36,213 nt of DNA. Origin: Streptomyces sp. NRRL S-31. Lineage in GTDB: Bacteria > Actinomycetota > Actinomycetes > Streptomycetales > Streptomycetaceae. The notes under the pieces are model-generated. The model made no database searches. It saw nothing but the letters and a program-made list of their open reading frames with translations, and was not told the origin of the DNA. A program made the position numbers and the translations under genes. Where the stretch lies: NCBI RefSeq assembly GCF_000718775.1, contig NZ_JOCB01000089.1, positions 1-36,213 on the forward strand. Reading direction: 5' to 3'. Positions 1 to 7,331 of the stretch are shown here, one piece after another; within the stretch, counting starts at the first letter, position 1, and each line of letters opens with the position of its first letter.

Positions 1-1
1 C

Positions 2-70
2 GCGCGCTGGCTGTCGCGGCGCGGGCCGTCCGACGCGGCGGCCCTGCGGCGGTCCGGCCTCGCGTCCTGA
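2..70 (+). CDS. C-terminal end of an upstream gene (partial)
   Basis: Reading back from the TGA at 68-70 gives an open frame to the window edge that ends in RRSGLAS. A strong hairpin follows eight bases after the stop, which supports this being the real end of a plus-strand gene. The visible 22 residues are Arg/Ala/Ser-rich and carry no recognisable domain, so no function can be given. Confidence 0.35.
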   Translation, partial: ARWLSRRGPSDAAALRRSGLAS

Positions 71-78
71 GCCGGCCG

Positions 79-98
79 CCCGCCCCGCGGAGGGCGGG
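79..98 (+). terminator. GC-rich hairpin terminator after the upstream partial gene
   Basis: CCCGCCC at 79-85 pairs perfectly with GGGCGGG at 92-98 around a six-base loop, eight bases after a stop codon. There is no T-run, which is normal for Streptomyces terminators. Confidence 0.5.
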
Positions 99-105
99 GC
101 CGCGG

Positions 106-217
106 GGTCCATGACGCCGGGGGCGGGGCACAGGGTCCACAGCGCCGGGGCGAAGTCGCTCGGTCCATGACGCCGGGGCAGGGCCGCAGGGGCCATAACG
201 CCCGGGCAGGGGGTCGG
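106..217. repeat. Four tandem copies of a 28-bp repeat
   Basis: Units start at 106, 134, 162 and 190, each exactly 28 bases. They share a GGTCCATGACGCCGGGG-like head (GGTCCACAGCG in copy 2, GGGCCATAACG in copy 4) and a more variable tail. The array lies between the upstream terminator and the promoter/leader of the protease gene at 291. It has no unique spacers, so it is a minisatellite and not a CRISPR array. Confidence 0.75.
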
Positions 218-290
218 CTGATGTCTTACGGAGCGGAGCGGGCCCTCCCTACGGTTTCGGCACTCCAACCGAATCCGAGGAGACCTCCCC

Positions 291-1646
291 ATGCTCCAAC
301 GACACCTCAGAGCCGCGTGCGCCGCCGCCGCGGCGGCGGGTGCCCTGCTCGTGGCCGGGCTCAGCGGCTCCGCGAGCGCCCAGCCGACCGCCTCCCCGGC
401 GGCCCCCACGGCGGCCCGGACGCTGCGCACCTCCGACGCGCCGCCCGCGCTCCTCGGCGCGCTCCGGCGCGACCTCGGCCTCGACCGGCGGCAGGCGGAG
501 CGCCGCCTGGCCAACGAGGCCGAGGCGGGCGCCACCGCGGGCCGGCTGCGGGCCGCGCTGGGCGCGGACTTCGCGGGCGCCTGGGTGCGCGGTGCGGAGT
601 CGGCCACGCTGACCGTGGCCACCACGGACCCGGCGGACGTCCCGGCGATCCGGGCGCGCGGCGCGGTCGCGGCCGTCGTCGGCCATTCCCTGGCGGAGCT
701 GGACGCGGCCAAGGCGCGCGTGGACCGCGCCGCCGCCCACCGTCGCACCTCACAGACCCCGGTCTGGTACGTGGACGTGCCGAGCAACACGCTCGTCGTG
801 CAGGCGACGCGGCCGGCCGCCGCCCGCGCCCTGCTGGCGGCCGCCCACGTCGACGCCTCCCTCGCCCGGACCGTGAAGTCGTCCGAGCGCCCCCGCCCGC
901 TGGACGACCTGCGCGGCGGCGACGCGTACTACATCGGCAACAGCAGCCGATGCTCGATCGGGTTCCCGATCACGCGGGGCACCCAGCAGGGCTTCGCCAC
1001 GGCCGGCCACTGCGGACGGGCGGGCAGCACCACCACCGGCTCCAACCGGGTCGCGCAGGGCACCTTCCAGGCGTCGGTCTTCCCCGGCAACGACATGGCG
1101 TGGGTGGCGGCCGGCACCAACTGGACGGCGACCCCGAACGTCAACGGCTCCGGCGTCCAGGTCGCGGGGTCCACGCAGGCCACGGTGGGCTCCTCGGTGT
1201 GCCGCTCCGGCTCCACGACGGGCTGGCACTGCGGCACGGTGCAGCAGCTCGACACGAGCGTGACGTACCAGGAGGGCACCGTCGCCGGTGTCACCCGCAC
1301 CTCGGTGTGCGCCGAACCGGGCGACTCCGGCGGGTCGTTCATCTCCGGCAGCCAGGCCCAGGGCGTCACCTCGGGCGGTTCGGGCGACTGCACGAGCGGC
1401 GGCACGACGTTCTTCCAGCCGATCAACCCGATCCTCCAGTCCTACGGCCTCACGCTGAAGACGACCGCGCCCGGCCCCGGCGATCCGGGCCCCGGCGACC
1501 CGGGCGGCACCTGGTCGGCGGGCACCGTCTACCAGGCGGGCGACACGGTGACGTACGGCGGTGCCGGCTACCGCTGTCTCCAGGGCCACCAGGCGCAGGC
1601 CGGATGGGAGCCCCCGAACGCCCCGGCGCTGTGGCAGCGGCAGTGA
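291..1646 (+). CDS. Streptogrisin C-like secreted S1 serine protease with chitin-binding tail
   Basis: This is a secreted chymotrypsin-fold endoprotease made as a pre-pro-enzyme of 451 residues. Residues 1-30 form a signal peptide (RHLR, then an Ala-rich core, then ASAQ). About 60-190 resemble the alpha-lytic protease prodomain, with the mature domain from about residue 207. The triad is visible as His240 (TAGHCG), Asp268 (NDMAW) and Ser346 (GDSGGS), with paired cysteines as in streptogrisins. A Gly-Pro-Asp linker leads to a C-terminal module of about 45 residues with the Trp/Tyr pattern of a CBM5/12 chitin-binding domain (TWSAGTVYQAGD, ALWQRQ). This architecture matches streptogrisin C and suggests protein degradation on chitin-rich material outside the cell. 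The start is supported by GAGGAG eight bases upstream of the ATG. Confidence 0.93.
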   Translation: MLQRHLRAACAAAAAAGALLVAGLSGSASAQPTASPAAPTAARTLRTSDAPPALLGALRRDLGLDRRQAERRLANEAEAGATAGRLRAALGADFAGAWVRGAESATLTVATTDPADVPAIRARGAVAAVVGHSLAELDAAKARVDRAAAHRRTSQTPVWYVDVPSNTLVVQATRPAAARALLAAAHVDASLARTVKSSERPRPLDDLRGGDAYYIGNSSRCSIGFPITRGTQQGFATAGHCGRAGSTTTGSNRVAQGTFQASVFPGNDMAWVAAGTNWTATPNVNGSGVQVAGSTQATVGSSVCRSGSTTGWHCGTVQQLDTSVTYQEGTVAGVTRTSVCAEPGDSGGSFISGSQAQGVTSGGSGDCTSGGTTFFQPINPILQSYGLTLKTTAPGPGDPGPGDPGGTWSAGTVYQAGDTVTYGGAGYRCLQGHQAQAGWEPPNAPALWQRQ

Positions 1647-1712
1647 GCGGCCGAACCACCAGATCACCGGACTACCGGGGCCGGGCATGATCGGGGCCAG
1701 TACGCTCGTGCC

Positions 1713-2678
1713 ATGGTCGAACATCGCATGGTTGACGTGAACGGCGTCCGGCTGCACATCGCCGAGCAGGGCGAGGGCCCCTTGGTGGTGCTCCTGCACG
1801 GCTTCCCCGAGTCATGGCACTCCTGGCACCGCCAGTTCGGCCCGCTGGCCGACGCGGGGTTCCGTGTCGTGGCGCCCGACCAGCGGGGCTACGGGCGCAG
1901 CGACCATCCCGCCGCGGTCGAGGCGTACACCATCCTGCACCTGGTCGGCGACGTGGTCGGGCTGATCCGGGCGCTGGGCGAGGAGAAGGCGTACGTCGTG
2001 GGGCACGACTGGGGGGCGCCGGTCGCCTGGCACACCGCGCTGCTGCGGCCGGACCTGGTGCTCGGGGTGGCCGGTCTGAGCGTGCCGCCGCCGTTCAGGG
2101 GGACGCGGCCGCCGCTGCCCGCGATGGACGAGATGTTCGACGGCCGCTTCTACTGGAACTACTTCAACCGTCCCGGCGTCGCCGACGCCGAGTTCGCCGA
2201 GGACACCCGCACCGCGCTGCGGAAGTTCTTCTACTGGGCGTCCGGGGACGCGCCCGGCGCCGGGCAGGGCAAGCAGCCGCTGGTCGACCCCGAGCGCGGC
2301 TGGCTGGCCACGATGCCGGATCCGGAGGTGCTGCCGGAGTGGTTCGGCGAGGCAGACCTCGACGCGCTCACCGAGAGCTTCGCCCAGGGCTTCACCGGGG
2401 CCCTGAACTGGTACCGCAACCTGGACCGCAACTGGGAGCTGACCGCTCCCTGGCACGGCGCCGTCGTCACCCCGCCGGCCCTGTACGTCTACGGCGACCG
2501 GGACGTCGTTCCCGCCTTCCCCGGCACGCCCGAACTCATCGAGCGCCTGCCGTCGCTGATGCCCAACCTGTGGCGCGAGCCGCTGAAGCTGCCGGGCTGC
2601 GGCCACTGGACCCAGCAGGAGCGCCCGGACGAGGTGAACGCGGCGCTGATCGAGTTCCTCCGCGGCTGCGCCTCCTGA
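1713..2678 (+). CDS. Epoxide hydrolase-like alpha/beta hydrolase
   Basis: This 321-residue alpha/beta hydrolase has the signature of soluble epoxide hydrolases, which open epoxides to diols through an ester on an Asp nucleophile. Visible elements are the oxyanion-hole motif HGFPESW at 29-35, the nucleophile elbow GHDWGA with Asp99, and the late catalytic His298 in GCGHWTQQE. A cap domain occupies the middle (FYWNYFNRPG, NWYRNLDRNW). No signal peptide is seen, so it should be cytosolic. The ribosome site is weak; an in-frame ATG at 1728 is an alternative start. The substrate cannot be read from the sequence, and haloalkane dehalogenase is less likely given the motif set. Confidence 0.88.
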   Translation: MVEHRMVDVNGVRLHIAEQGEGPLVVLLHGFPESWHSWHRQFGPLADAGFRVVAPDQRGYGRSDHPAAVEAYTILHLVGDVVGLIRALGEEKAYVVGHDWGAPVAWHTALLRPDLVLGVAGLSVPPPFRGTRPPLPAMDEMFDGRFYWNYFNRPGVADAEFAEDTRTALRKFFYWASGDAPGAGQGKQPLVDPERGWLATMPDPEVLPEWFGEADLDALTESFAQGFTGALNWYRNLDRNWELTAPWHGAVVTPPALYVYGDRDVVPAFPGTPELIERLPSLMPNLWREPLKLPGCGHWTQQERPDEVNAALIEFLRGCAS

Positions 2679-2737
2679 CAGGGGCGCGGCCGGCGGCCCC
2701 CGTCGGGAGGGGGTCGGCTTCCGAGGGACCGTCCGGC

Positions 2738-2830
2738 ATGGACACCGCCCGGAGGAACGACGTCACCGTCACCGGCGATCCGCGCGGACGTGCGGTGGTG
2801 CCGGCGCACGGGTTCGGCTGCGATCGGCAC
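2738..2830 (+). pseudogene. N-terminal remnant of an RsbQ-like alpha/beta hydrolase
   Basis: From an ATG with a GAGGGACC ribosome site, about 31 codons read like the start of an RsbQ/KAI2-family hydrolase: MDTARRNDVTVTG, then VVPAHGFGCDRH. HGFGCD is the family's oxyanion-hole motif. After residue 31 the similarity stops and the frame becomes Arg/Ala/Pro-rich; no catalytic Ser or His region follows. The remainder seems to have been deleted at a junction close to the convergent 53-residue gene. RsbQ normally partners a PAS-type RsbP phosphatase in stress signalling, so its loss is of interest given the phosphatases further right. The call rests on motif memory; a short de novo frame is the alternative. 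Confidence 0.6.
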
Positions 2831-2929
2831 ACGCGAGGCGCTCGACCCGCGCGACGCGGGGCGGCGAGGGGACCCGGCCGGGCCGCCCCTCCTCGCCGCC
2901 CCGCGCACCGCCGGTGGGCGACGGGCGGG

Positions 2930-3091
2930 TCACCTTCCCGATGCCGCCCGGCGGGCGCGCAGTTTGCCGAAGAGCTGCTGGGCCTGGGCCCGGCGGCGTG
3001 GGTCGGACGCGGTGCGGCGCACCTGTTCGATCGTGCGCCGGCCCTGGGGGCTGCGCGCGAACTGCCTGAGCCGGTCGAAGACAGCGGACAC
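2930..3091 (-). CDS. 53-residue basic protein of unknown function
   Basis: A GTG start preceded by GAGAGGAG at good spacing opens a 53-residue frame: MSAVFDRLRQFARSPQGRR, then TIEQVRRTASDPRRRAQAQQ and a basic tail. It is highly charged and predicted helical, with no transmembrane segment and no cysteine. It lies about 100 bases downstream of the S9 peptidase gene on the same strand and may be the last gene of that operon. Proteins of this style (SPQGRR, DPRRR) are, as I recall, common small actinobacterial hypothetical proteins. No function can be assigned. Confidence 0.7.
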   Translation of the reverse strand: MSAVFDRLRQFARSPQGRRTIEQVRRTASDPRRRAQAQQLFGKLRARRAASGR

Positions 3092-3189
3092 GACACTCCT
3101 CTCGCCACGGTGGTCCCGGCTCGCGCCGGGCGTCGTGCCTGTCCGGCTACCCGGTGACCGGCGGTCCAGACCCGCGCGGCCCTGCCGGG

Positions 3190-5409
3190 TCAGCCGCTCA
3201 GATGCCGTTGCAGCCAGTCGGCGGCGGCCCGGCGGAAGAGCCTGCGGTTCTCGGCGCGGAGGAACTCGTGGCCCTCGTCGCGCAGCGTCAGCAGTTCGGC
3301 GTCCAGGCCACGTTCGCGCGCGGCCCGTACGAACTGCTCCGACTCCCCGGGCGGCACGTTGGTGTCGTGCTCGCCGTGCACGGCGAGCACCGGCGCGCGC
3401 AGCGCGTCGATACGGCTCATCGGGGAGAGCTGGTGGAGCAGTTCGCGGTCGTGCTCGGGGTGGCCGTACTTGTGCGCCGCCGACTGCGCGATCCACGGTT
3501 CGGTGCCCGCGAAGAACGTCGCGAAGTCCGACATGCCGCACACCGCCACCCCGGTGCGGAAGAGTTCCGGGTGCCAGACCAGGCAGGCGAACGTCAGATA
3601 GCCGCCGTAGGAGTGGCCCATCACGGCCAGCCGGGACGGATCGGCCGGTCCGGCCGACACCGCGTGGGCGGCGCAGTCGGCCACGTCCTCGATCGCGGCG
3701 AACCGCCCGGCCGCCAGGTCCGCATCGACGAACGACCGGCCGTAGCCGGACGACCCGCGCACGTCGGGGGCGAAGACGTCCAGTCCCCGTCCGAGGATCT
3801 CGTGGTAGAGCGGGTCGAGGACGGGGCGTTCCTGCTCCTCCGGCCCGCCGTGCAGGTGGAGGACGCAGGGCGCCGGTTCCCCGGGGCCGCGTCCCGGGGC
3901 CCGGTAGTACCAGCCGTGCAGCGGTACTCCGTCCCGCGCGGTCAGGCTCATCTGCACCGGTCGCACCGGCGGGCGGCCCGGGGGCACGGCGTCCTCGTCC
4001 CGGGACGACCACGGGGTGCGCACGGGAAGGGCACCGCCGGGGAGCCGCCACACGCCGGGGCGGCGCTGGGAGCCGGACAGGGCCAGCAGCAGCCCGGGGC
4101 CGGCGTCCACGACGCGGGTGGCCACCTCGTGGGGCAGGGACACCGGCCGGGGCGGCCCGGTCGCGGCACCGGCTGTACCGGTCGGGTCGGTGTCGAGGAC
4201 CTCGATCTCGCTGACGCCCCGGACGTTCCAGGCCAGTACGGCGGCGCTGCCGTCCCGGGCGCGGTGCAGCAGTTCCAGGTCGGCGTCCTCGCGCGCGGCG
4301 GCGACGGACCAGCCGCCGGGCCGCCCGTCGGCATCCAGCCGGGCGGTGAGCAGGACCGCGAACTCCCGGTAGGCGTCGCTGCGCAGCCAGAGGGTGTCCG
4401 CGTGGGGCGAGAACCCGCCGATCCACGGGTCGCCGTCGGCGACCGGCACCACGCAGGTCGTGGCGCGGTCGCCGGTGCGCAGCACCACCGCCTCGCGCCG
4501 GGCGCGCGGTCCCCGGCGCAGCAGCGCCAGGGTGCCGTCGTGGCTGAGGTCGCACACGCGCAGGGTCGCGGCGTCCTTCTCGGCGGCGAGCAGGACGGGG
4601 GCGGCCACGCCGTCGGGGTCGAGCAGGTAGGCCGACAGTCCGTCGCCGAAGCCGGCACCCGGTGCGGTGTGCCCGTCCGCGCCGGCGACCGCCGTGGGCG
4701 AGGGCCGGCCGAGCGCGCCCTCGTCGTGGGGTGCCGCGCCGAGGAGTACGGCGTCGCCGAAGCCGTGGGCCCCGCCGGCCGGCAGGCGGCCGGCCGGTGC
4801 GCCGGAGCCGGGCGGTGCGGGTTCGGCCCCGGTGTCCTGGGGCGGGGGCGCGGCGGTGGGCACGGCGACGGTGACCGCGAGGACCGAGCCGTCGTGCGCC
4901 CAGCAGCCGAGGTGGGCGGAGCTGCCCGGTTCGGCGCCGGCCAGGATGTGACGGCCGGTGCCGTCGGGCCGTACGCACAGCACCCGCAGGTGCTCGCCGC
5001 CGCCGGGTGCGGTGGTGTAGGCGATCCACCGGCCGTCGGGCGACCAGGACACCTCCTGGACGGGGTCCGGTTCGCCGTCGAGCAGGTGCACCCCGTCGCC
5101 GTCGGCCGGGCCCGCCCACAGCTGGGGTACGCCGCCCCGGTCGCAGATGAAGGCCACCTGGGCGCCGGAGGGGTCGGCCGACGGGTACCAGCAGCCGTGC
5201 GCGGCGAGCCGCGTGGTCGCGTCGCGCGGCCCGGCGGCGTCCGGCAGCGGGATGCGCGCGGGGGCGGCGAAGGCCCGGGTACGGCCGTCGTGGGCCGTCG
5301 GCGGGGCCGGGCCCGGACGCGGCGCCGGACGCCCGGCGGGGGCCGTGCCCGGGCCGGGCGTACTCTCCGTGTCGCGTTCCCCGGTCAGATACCGTGCGTC
5401 TGTAGCCAT
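3190..5409 (-). CDS. S9 family (prolyl oligopeptidase-like) serine peptidase
   Basis: This is a cytosolic peptidase of 739 residues with the S9 layout: an N-terminal beta-propeller of WSPDGRWIAYTT-type blades, then a C-terminal alpha/beta hydrolase domain. The nucleophile is Ser600 in GHSYGG; an Asp in HGEHDTNVPP and a His in DEGHEF complete the triad. The fold resembles acylaminoacyl-peptidases and dipeptidyl peptidases, which cleave short or blocked peptides. The ATG at 5409 lies inside the end of the amidotransferase gene (25-base overlap), so the two are probably translationally coupled; a GTG at 5433 is an alternative start. In the NAGGN osmolyte trio a peptidase is the third member, usually of family M42, so this enzyme may turn over or trim the product of the neighbouring enzymes. 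That role is inferred. Confidence 0.9.
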   Translation of the reverse strand: MATDARYLTGERDTESTPGPGTAPAGRPAPRPGPAPPTAHDGRTRAFAAPARIPLPDAAGPRDATTRLAAHGCWYPSADPSGAQVAFICDRGGVPQLWAGPADGDGVHLLDGEPDPVQEVSWSPDGRWIAYTTAPGGGEHLRVLCVRPDGTGRHILAGAEPGSSAHLGCWAHDGSVLAVTVAVPTAAPPPQDTGAEPAPPGSGAPAGRLPAGGAHGFGDAVLLGAAPHDEGALGRPSPTAVAGADGHTAPGAGFGDGLSAYLLDPDGVAAPVLLAAEKDAATLRVCDLSHDGTLALLRRGPRARREAVVLRTGDRATTCVVPVADGDPWIGGFSPHADTLWLRSDAYREFAVLLTARLDADGRPGGWSVAAAREDADLELLHRARDGSAAVLAWNVRGVSEIEVLDTDPTGTAGAATGPPRPVSLPHEVATRVVDAGPGLLLALSGSQRRPGVWRLPGGALPVRTPWSSRDEDAVPPGRPPVRPVQMSLTARDGVPLHGWYYRAPGRGPGEPAPCVLHLHGGPEEQERPVLDPLYHEILGRGLDVFAPDVRGSSGYGRSFVDADLAAGRFAAIEDVADCAAHAVSAGPADPSRLAVMGHSYGGYLTFACLVWHPELFRTGVAVCGMSDFATFFAGTEPWIAQSAAHKYGHPEHDRELLHQLSPMSRIDALRAPVLAVHGEHDTNVPPGESEQFVRAARERGLDAELLTLRDEGHEFLRAENRRLFRRAAADWLQRHLSG

Positions 5410-7166
5410 ATCTCCAGCAAAGCCACTTGCCACAGTGCGTTCGCTCCGCGCTTGGTGTGGTGTCGGTCGGGGGCCGCCAGGAGTTCGGCGAGGTAGGAGT
5501 CCCGGAACAGTCCGCGCTCTCTGGCCTCGGGGGCGTTCAGCGCCTCCCGCACCCGTTCCAGGACGGGGCCGGCCATGTGGGTGATCGCCGGGACCGGGAA
5601 GTAGCCCTTGGGCCGGTCGACCACCTCGGGGGGCAGCAGTTTGCGGCCGGCGTCCTTCAGGACGCCCTTGCCGCCGTCGGCCAGCTTCAGCTCGGGGGGA
5701 CAGGCCGCGGCCAGCTCCACCAGTTCGTGGTCGAGGAACGGCACCCGGGCCTCCAGGCCCCAGTCCATGGTCATGTTGTCGACCCGTTTCACGGGGTCGT
5801 CCACGAGCATGACGTGGGTGTCCAGGCGCAGGGCCGCGTCGAGGGCGGTCTCGGCGCCGGGCACGGACATGTGCTCCCGGACGAACCGGCCGGAGACGTC
5901 GTCCCGCGGCAGCATGTGCGGCTGGAGCATGGCGGCGAGGTCGGCGTGCGGCCGGTCGAAGTAGGTCTCGGCGTACCTCTGCGGCTCCTCCTCGCGGGCC
6001 GCGGAGGCGAGTTCGGGGTACCAGCGGTAGCCGGCGAAGACCTCGTCGGCGCCCTGGCCGCTCTGCACGACCTTGACGTTCTTGGCCACCTGCTCGGACA
6101 GCAGGTGGAAGGCGACCACGTCGTGGCTCATCATCGGCTCGCTCATCGCCGCGACCGCCGCGTCCAGGGCCGTCGACACCTGCCGGGAGGGGATCATCAG
6201 CCGGTGGTGGTCGGTGGCGAACTCCCTGGCGATGAGGTCGGAGTACCGGAACTCGTCCCCCTCGTCGCCGCCTTCCGACTCGAAGCCCACGCTGAACGTG
6301 GCCAGGTCGCGCTGTCCCTCGTCGGCCAGCAGCGCCACGATGAGGCTGGAGTCCAGGCCGCCGGAGAGCAGCACGCCGACCGGTACGTCGGCGACCATCC
6401 GGCGGCGTACGGCGGTGCGCAGCGCCTCGAGCACCGCGTCCCGCCATTCGCTGGCGGTCATGCCCTCGTGTTCGGGGCGGCGCGTGTAGGACGGCTGCCA
6501 GTAGCGGTGGTCCCGGTGGGTGCCGTCCGGCTCGACGATCCGCACGGTGGCCGGCGGCAGCTTGCGCACTCCGGCCAGGACGGTGTGCGGCGCGGCCACG
6601 GTGGCGTGCCAGCTGAGGTACTGGTGGACGGCGACCGGGTCGAGCGCGGTGTCGACGTCGCCGCCCGCGAGGAGGGCGGGGAGCGACGAGGCGAAGCGCA
6701 GTCGGCCGGCGGTCCGGGACAGGTAGAGGGGCTTGATGCCGAGCCGGTCGCGTCCCAGGATCAGGCGGCCGGTGCGGTGCTCGACGAGGGCGAAGGCGAA
6801 CATGCCGTAGAAGCGGTCGACGCAGGCGGTACCCCACTGCCGGTACGCCTTCAGGATCACCTCGGTGTCGGAGGTGGACCGGAACCGGTGGCCCAGGCCC
6901 TGGAGTTCGGCGCGCAGTTCCTCGTAGTTGTAGACGCAGCCGTTGAAGACGCCGGTGATGCCGGAGTCGGGGTCGGTCATCGGCTGGGCGCCGCGCTCGG
7001 AGAGGTCGATGATCTTCAGTCGGCGGTGTCCCAGCGCCACGGCTCCGCGGGACCAGACCCCCTGGCCGTCGGGGCCCCGGGGGGCGAGCCGGTCGCTCAT
7101 CCGCTCCACGGCCCCTAGGTCGGGCCGCCCGCCGTCGAACCGCATCTCACCGCACAAGCCGCACAT
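5385..7166 (-). CDS. Asparagine-synthase-like amidotransferase, NAGGN (AsnO) type
   Basis: This 593-residue enzyme uses glutamine-derived ammonia to amidate an ATP-activated carboxylate. Cys2 of MCGLCGEMRFDGG is the class II glutaminase nucleophile. The glutaminase domain continues with LAPRGPDGQGVW, LGHRRLKIIDLSERGAQPM and VFNGCVYNYEELR. The synthetase domain has the PP-loop SGGLDSS at about residue 268. The N-terminal wording is closer to my memory of the amidotransferase of the N-acetylglutaminylglutamine amide pathway (AsnO, the 'trio' amidotransferase) than to a housekeeping AsnB. The start has GGAGG nine bases upstream and overlaps the stop of a possible 30-codon frame (TGATG). Its neighbours, a carboxylate-amine ligase and a peptidase, fit a dipeptide-amide pathway. 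Ordinary asparagine synthetase is the alternative. Confidence 0.88.
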   Translation of the reverse strand: MCGLCGEMRFDGGRPDLGAVERMSDRLAPRGPDGQGVWSRGAVALGHRRLKIIDLSERGAQPMTDPDSGITGVFNGCVYNYEELRAELQGLGHRFRSTSDTEVILKAYRQWGTACVDRFYGMFAFALVEHRTGRLILGRDRLGIKPLYLSRTAGRLRFASSLPALLAGGDVDTALDPVAVHQYLSWHATVAAPHTVLAGVRKLPPATVRIVEPDGTHRDHRYWQPSYTRRPEHEGMTASEWRDAVLEALRTAVRRRMVADVPVGVLLSGGLDSSLIVALLADEGQRDLATFSVGFESEGGDEGDEFRYSDLIAREFATDHHRLMIPSRQVSTALDAAVAAMSEPMMSHDVVAFHLLSEQVAKNVKVVQSGQGADEVFAGYRWYPELASAAREEEPQRYAETYFDRPHADLAAMLQPHMLPRDDVSGRFVREHMSVPGAETALDAALRLDTHVMLVDDPVKRVDNMTMDWGLEARVPFLDHELVELAAACPPELKLADGGKGVLKDAGRKLLPPEVVDRPKGYFPVPAITHMAGPVLERVREALNAPEARERGLFRDSYLAELLAAPDRHHTKRGANALWQVALLEIWLQTHGI

Positions 7167-7258
7167 CAGACAGCACCTCCGCGGCCGGCGTCCGGATGGC
7201 ACGGCGGTGTGCGGTGGGGGGACGGGGCCGTCGGTATCCGGTCGGGGCTGGTAGCCAT
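7166..7258 (-). CDS. Possible 30-residue peptide coupled to the amidotransferase
   Basis: On the minus strand an ATG at 7258 follows AAGGAG (7275-7270) by 11 bases and opens a 30-codon frame, starting MATSPDRIPTAPSPHRTPPC and ending GRGGAV. Its TGA overlaps the ATG of the amidotransferase by one base (TGATG), the usual geometry of translational coupling. The peptide is rich in Pro and His with a single Cys and matches no family I know. It may be only a leader that couples translation, or a chance frame; conservation would decide. Confidence 0.35.
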   Translation of the reverse strand: MATSPDRIPTAPSPHRTPPCHPDAGRGGAV

Positions 7259-7331
7259 GGTGCTCTCTTCTCCTTCGTGACATGGGGGTGGGTGTGGGGC
7301 GGCCCGGTGACGGCGGGGAGCCGCCCGCGCT

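Noticed and set aside
106..217. CRISPR-like appearance of four 28-bp units
   Set aside because: Units are directly adjacent with no spacers, and no cas genes are present.
2695..2715. CCCCC/GGGGG hairpin after the epoxide hydrolase gene
   Set aside because: Five pairs at most with a seven-base loop in GC-rich DNA; too weak to call as a terminator.
5427..7118. Long plus-strand open frame opposite the amidotransferase gene
   Set aside because: It is a shadow created by G/C third-position bias; the minus-strand protein has full glutaminase and synthetase motifs.
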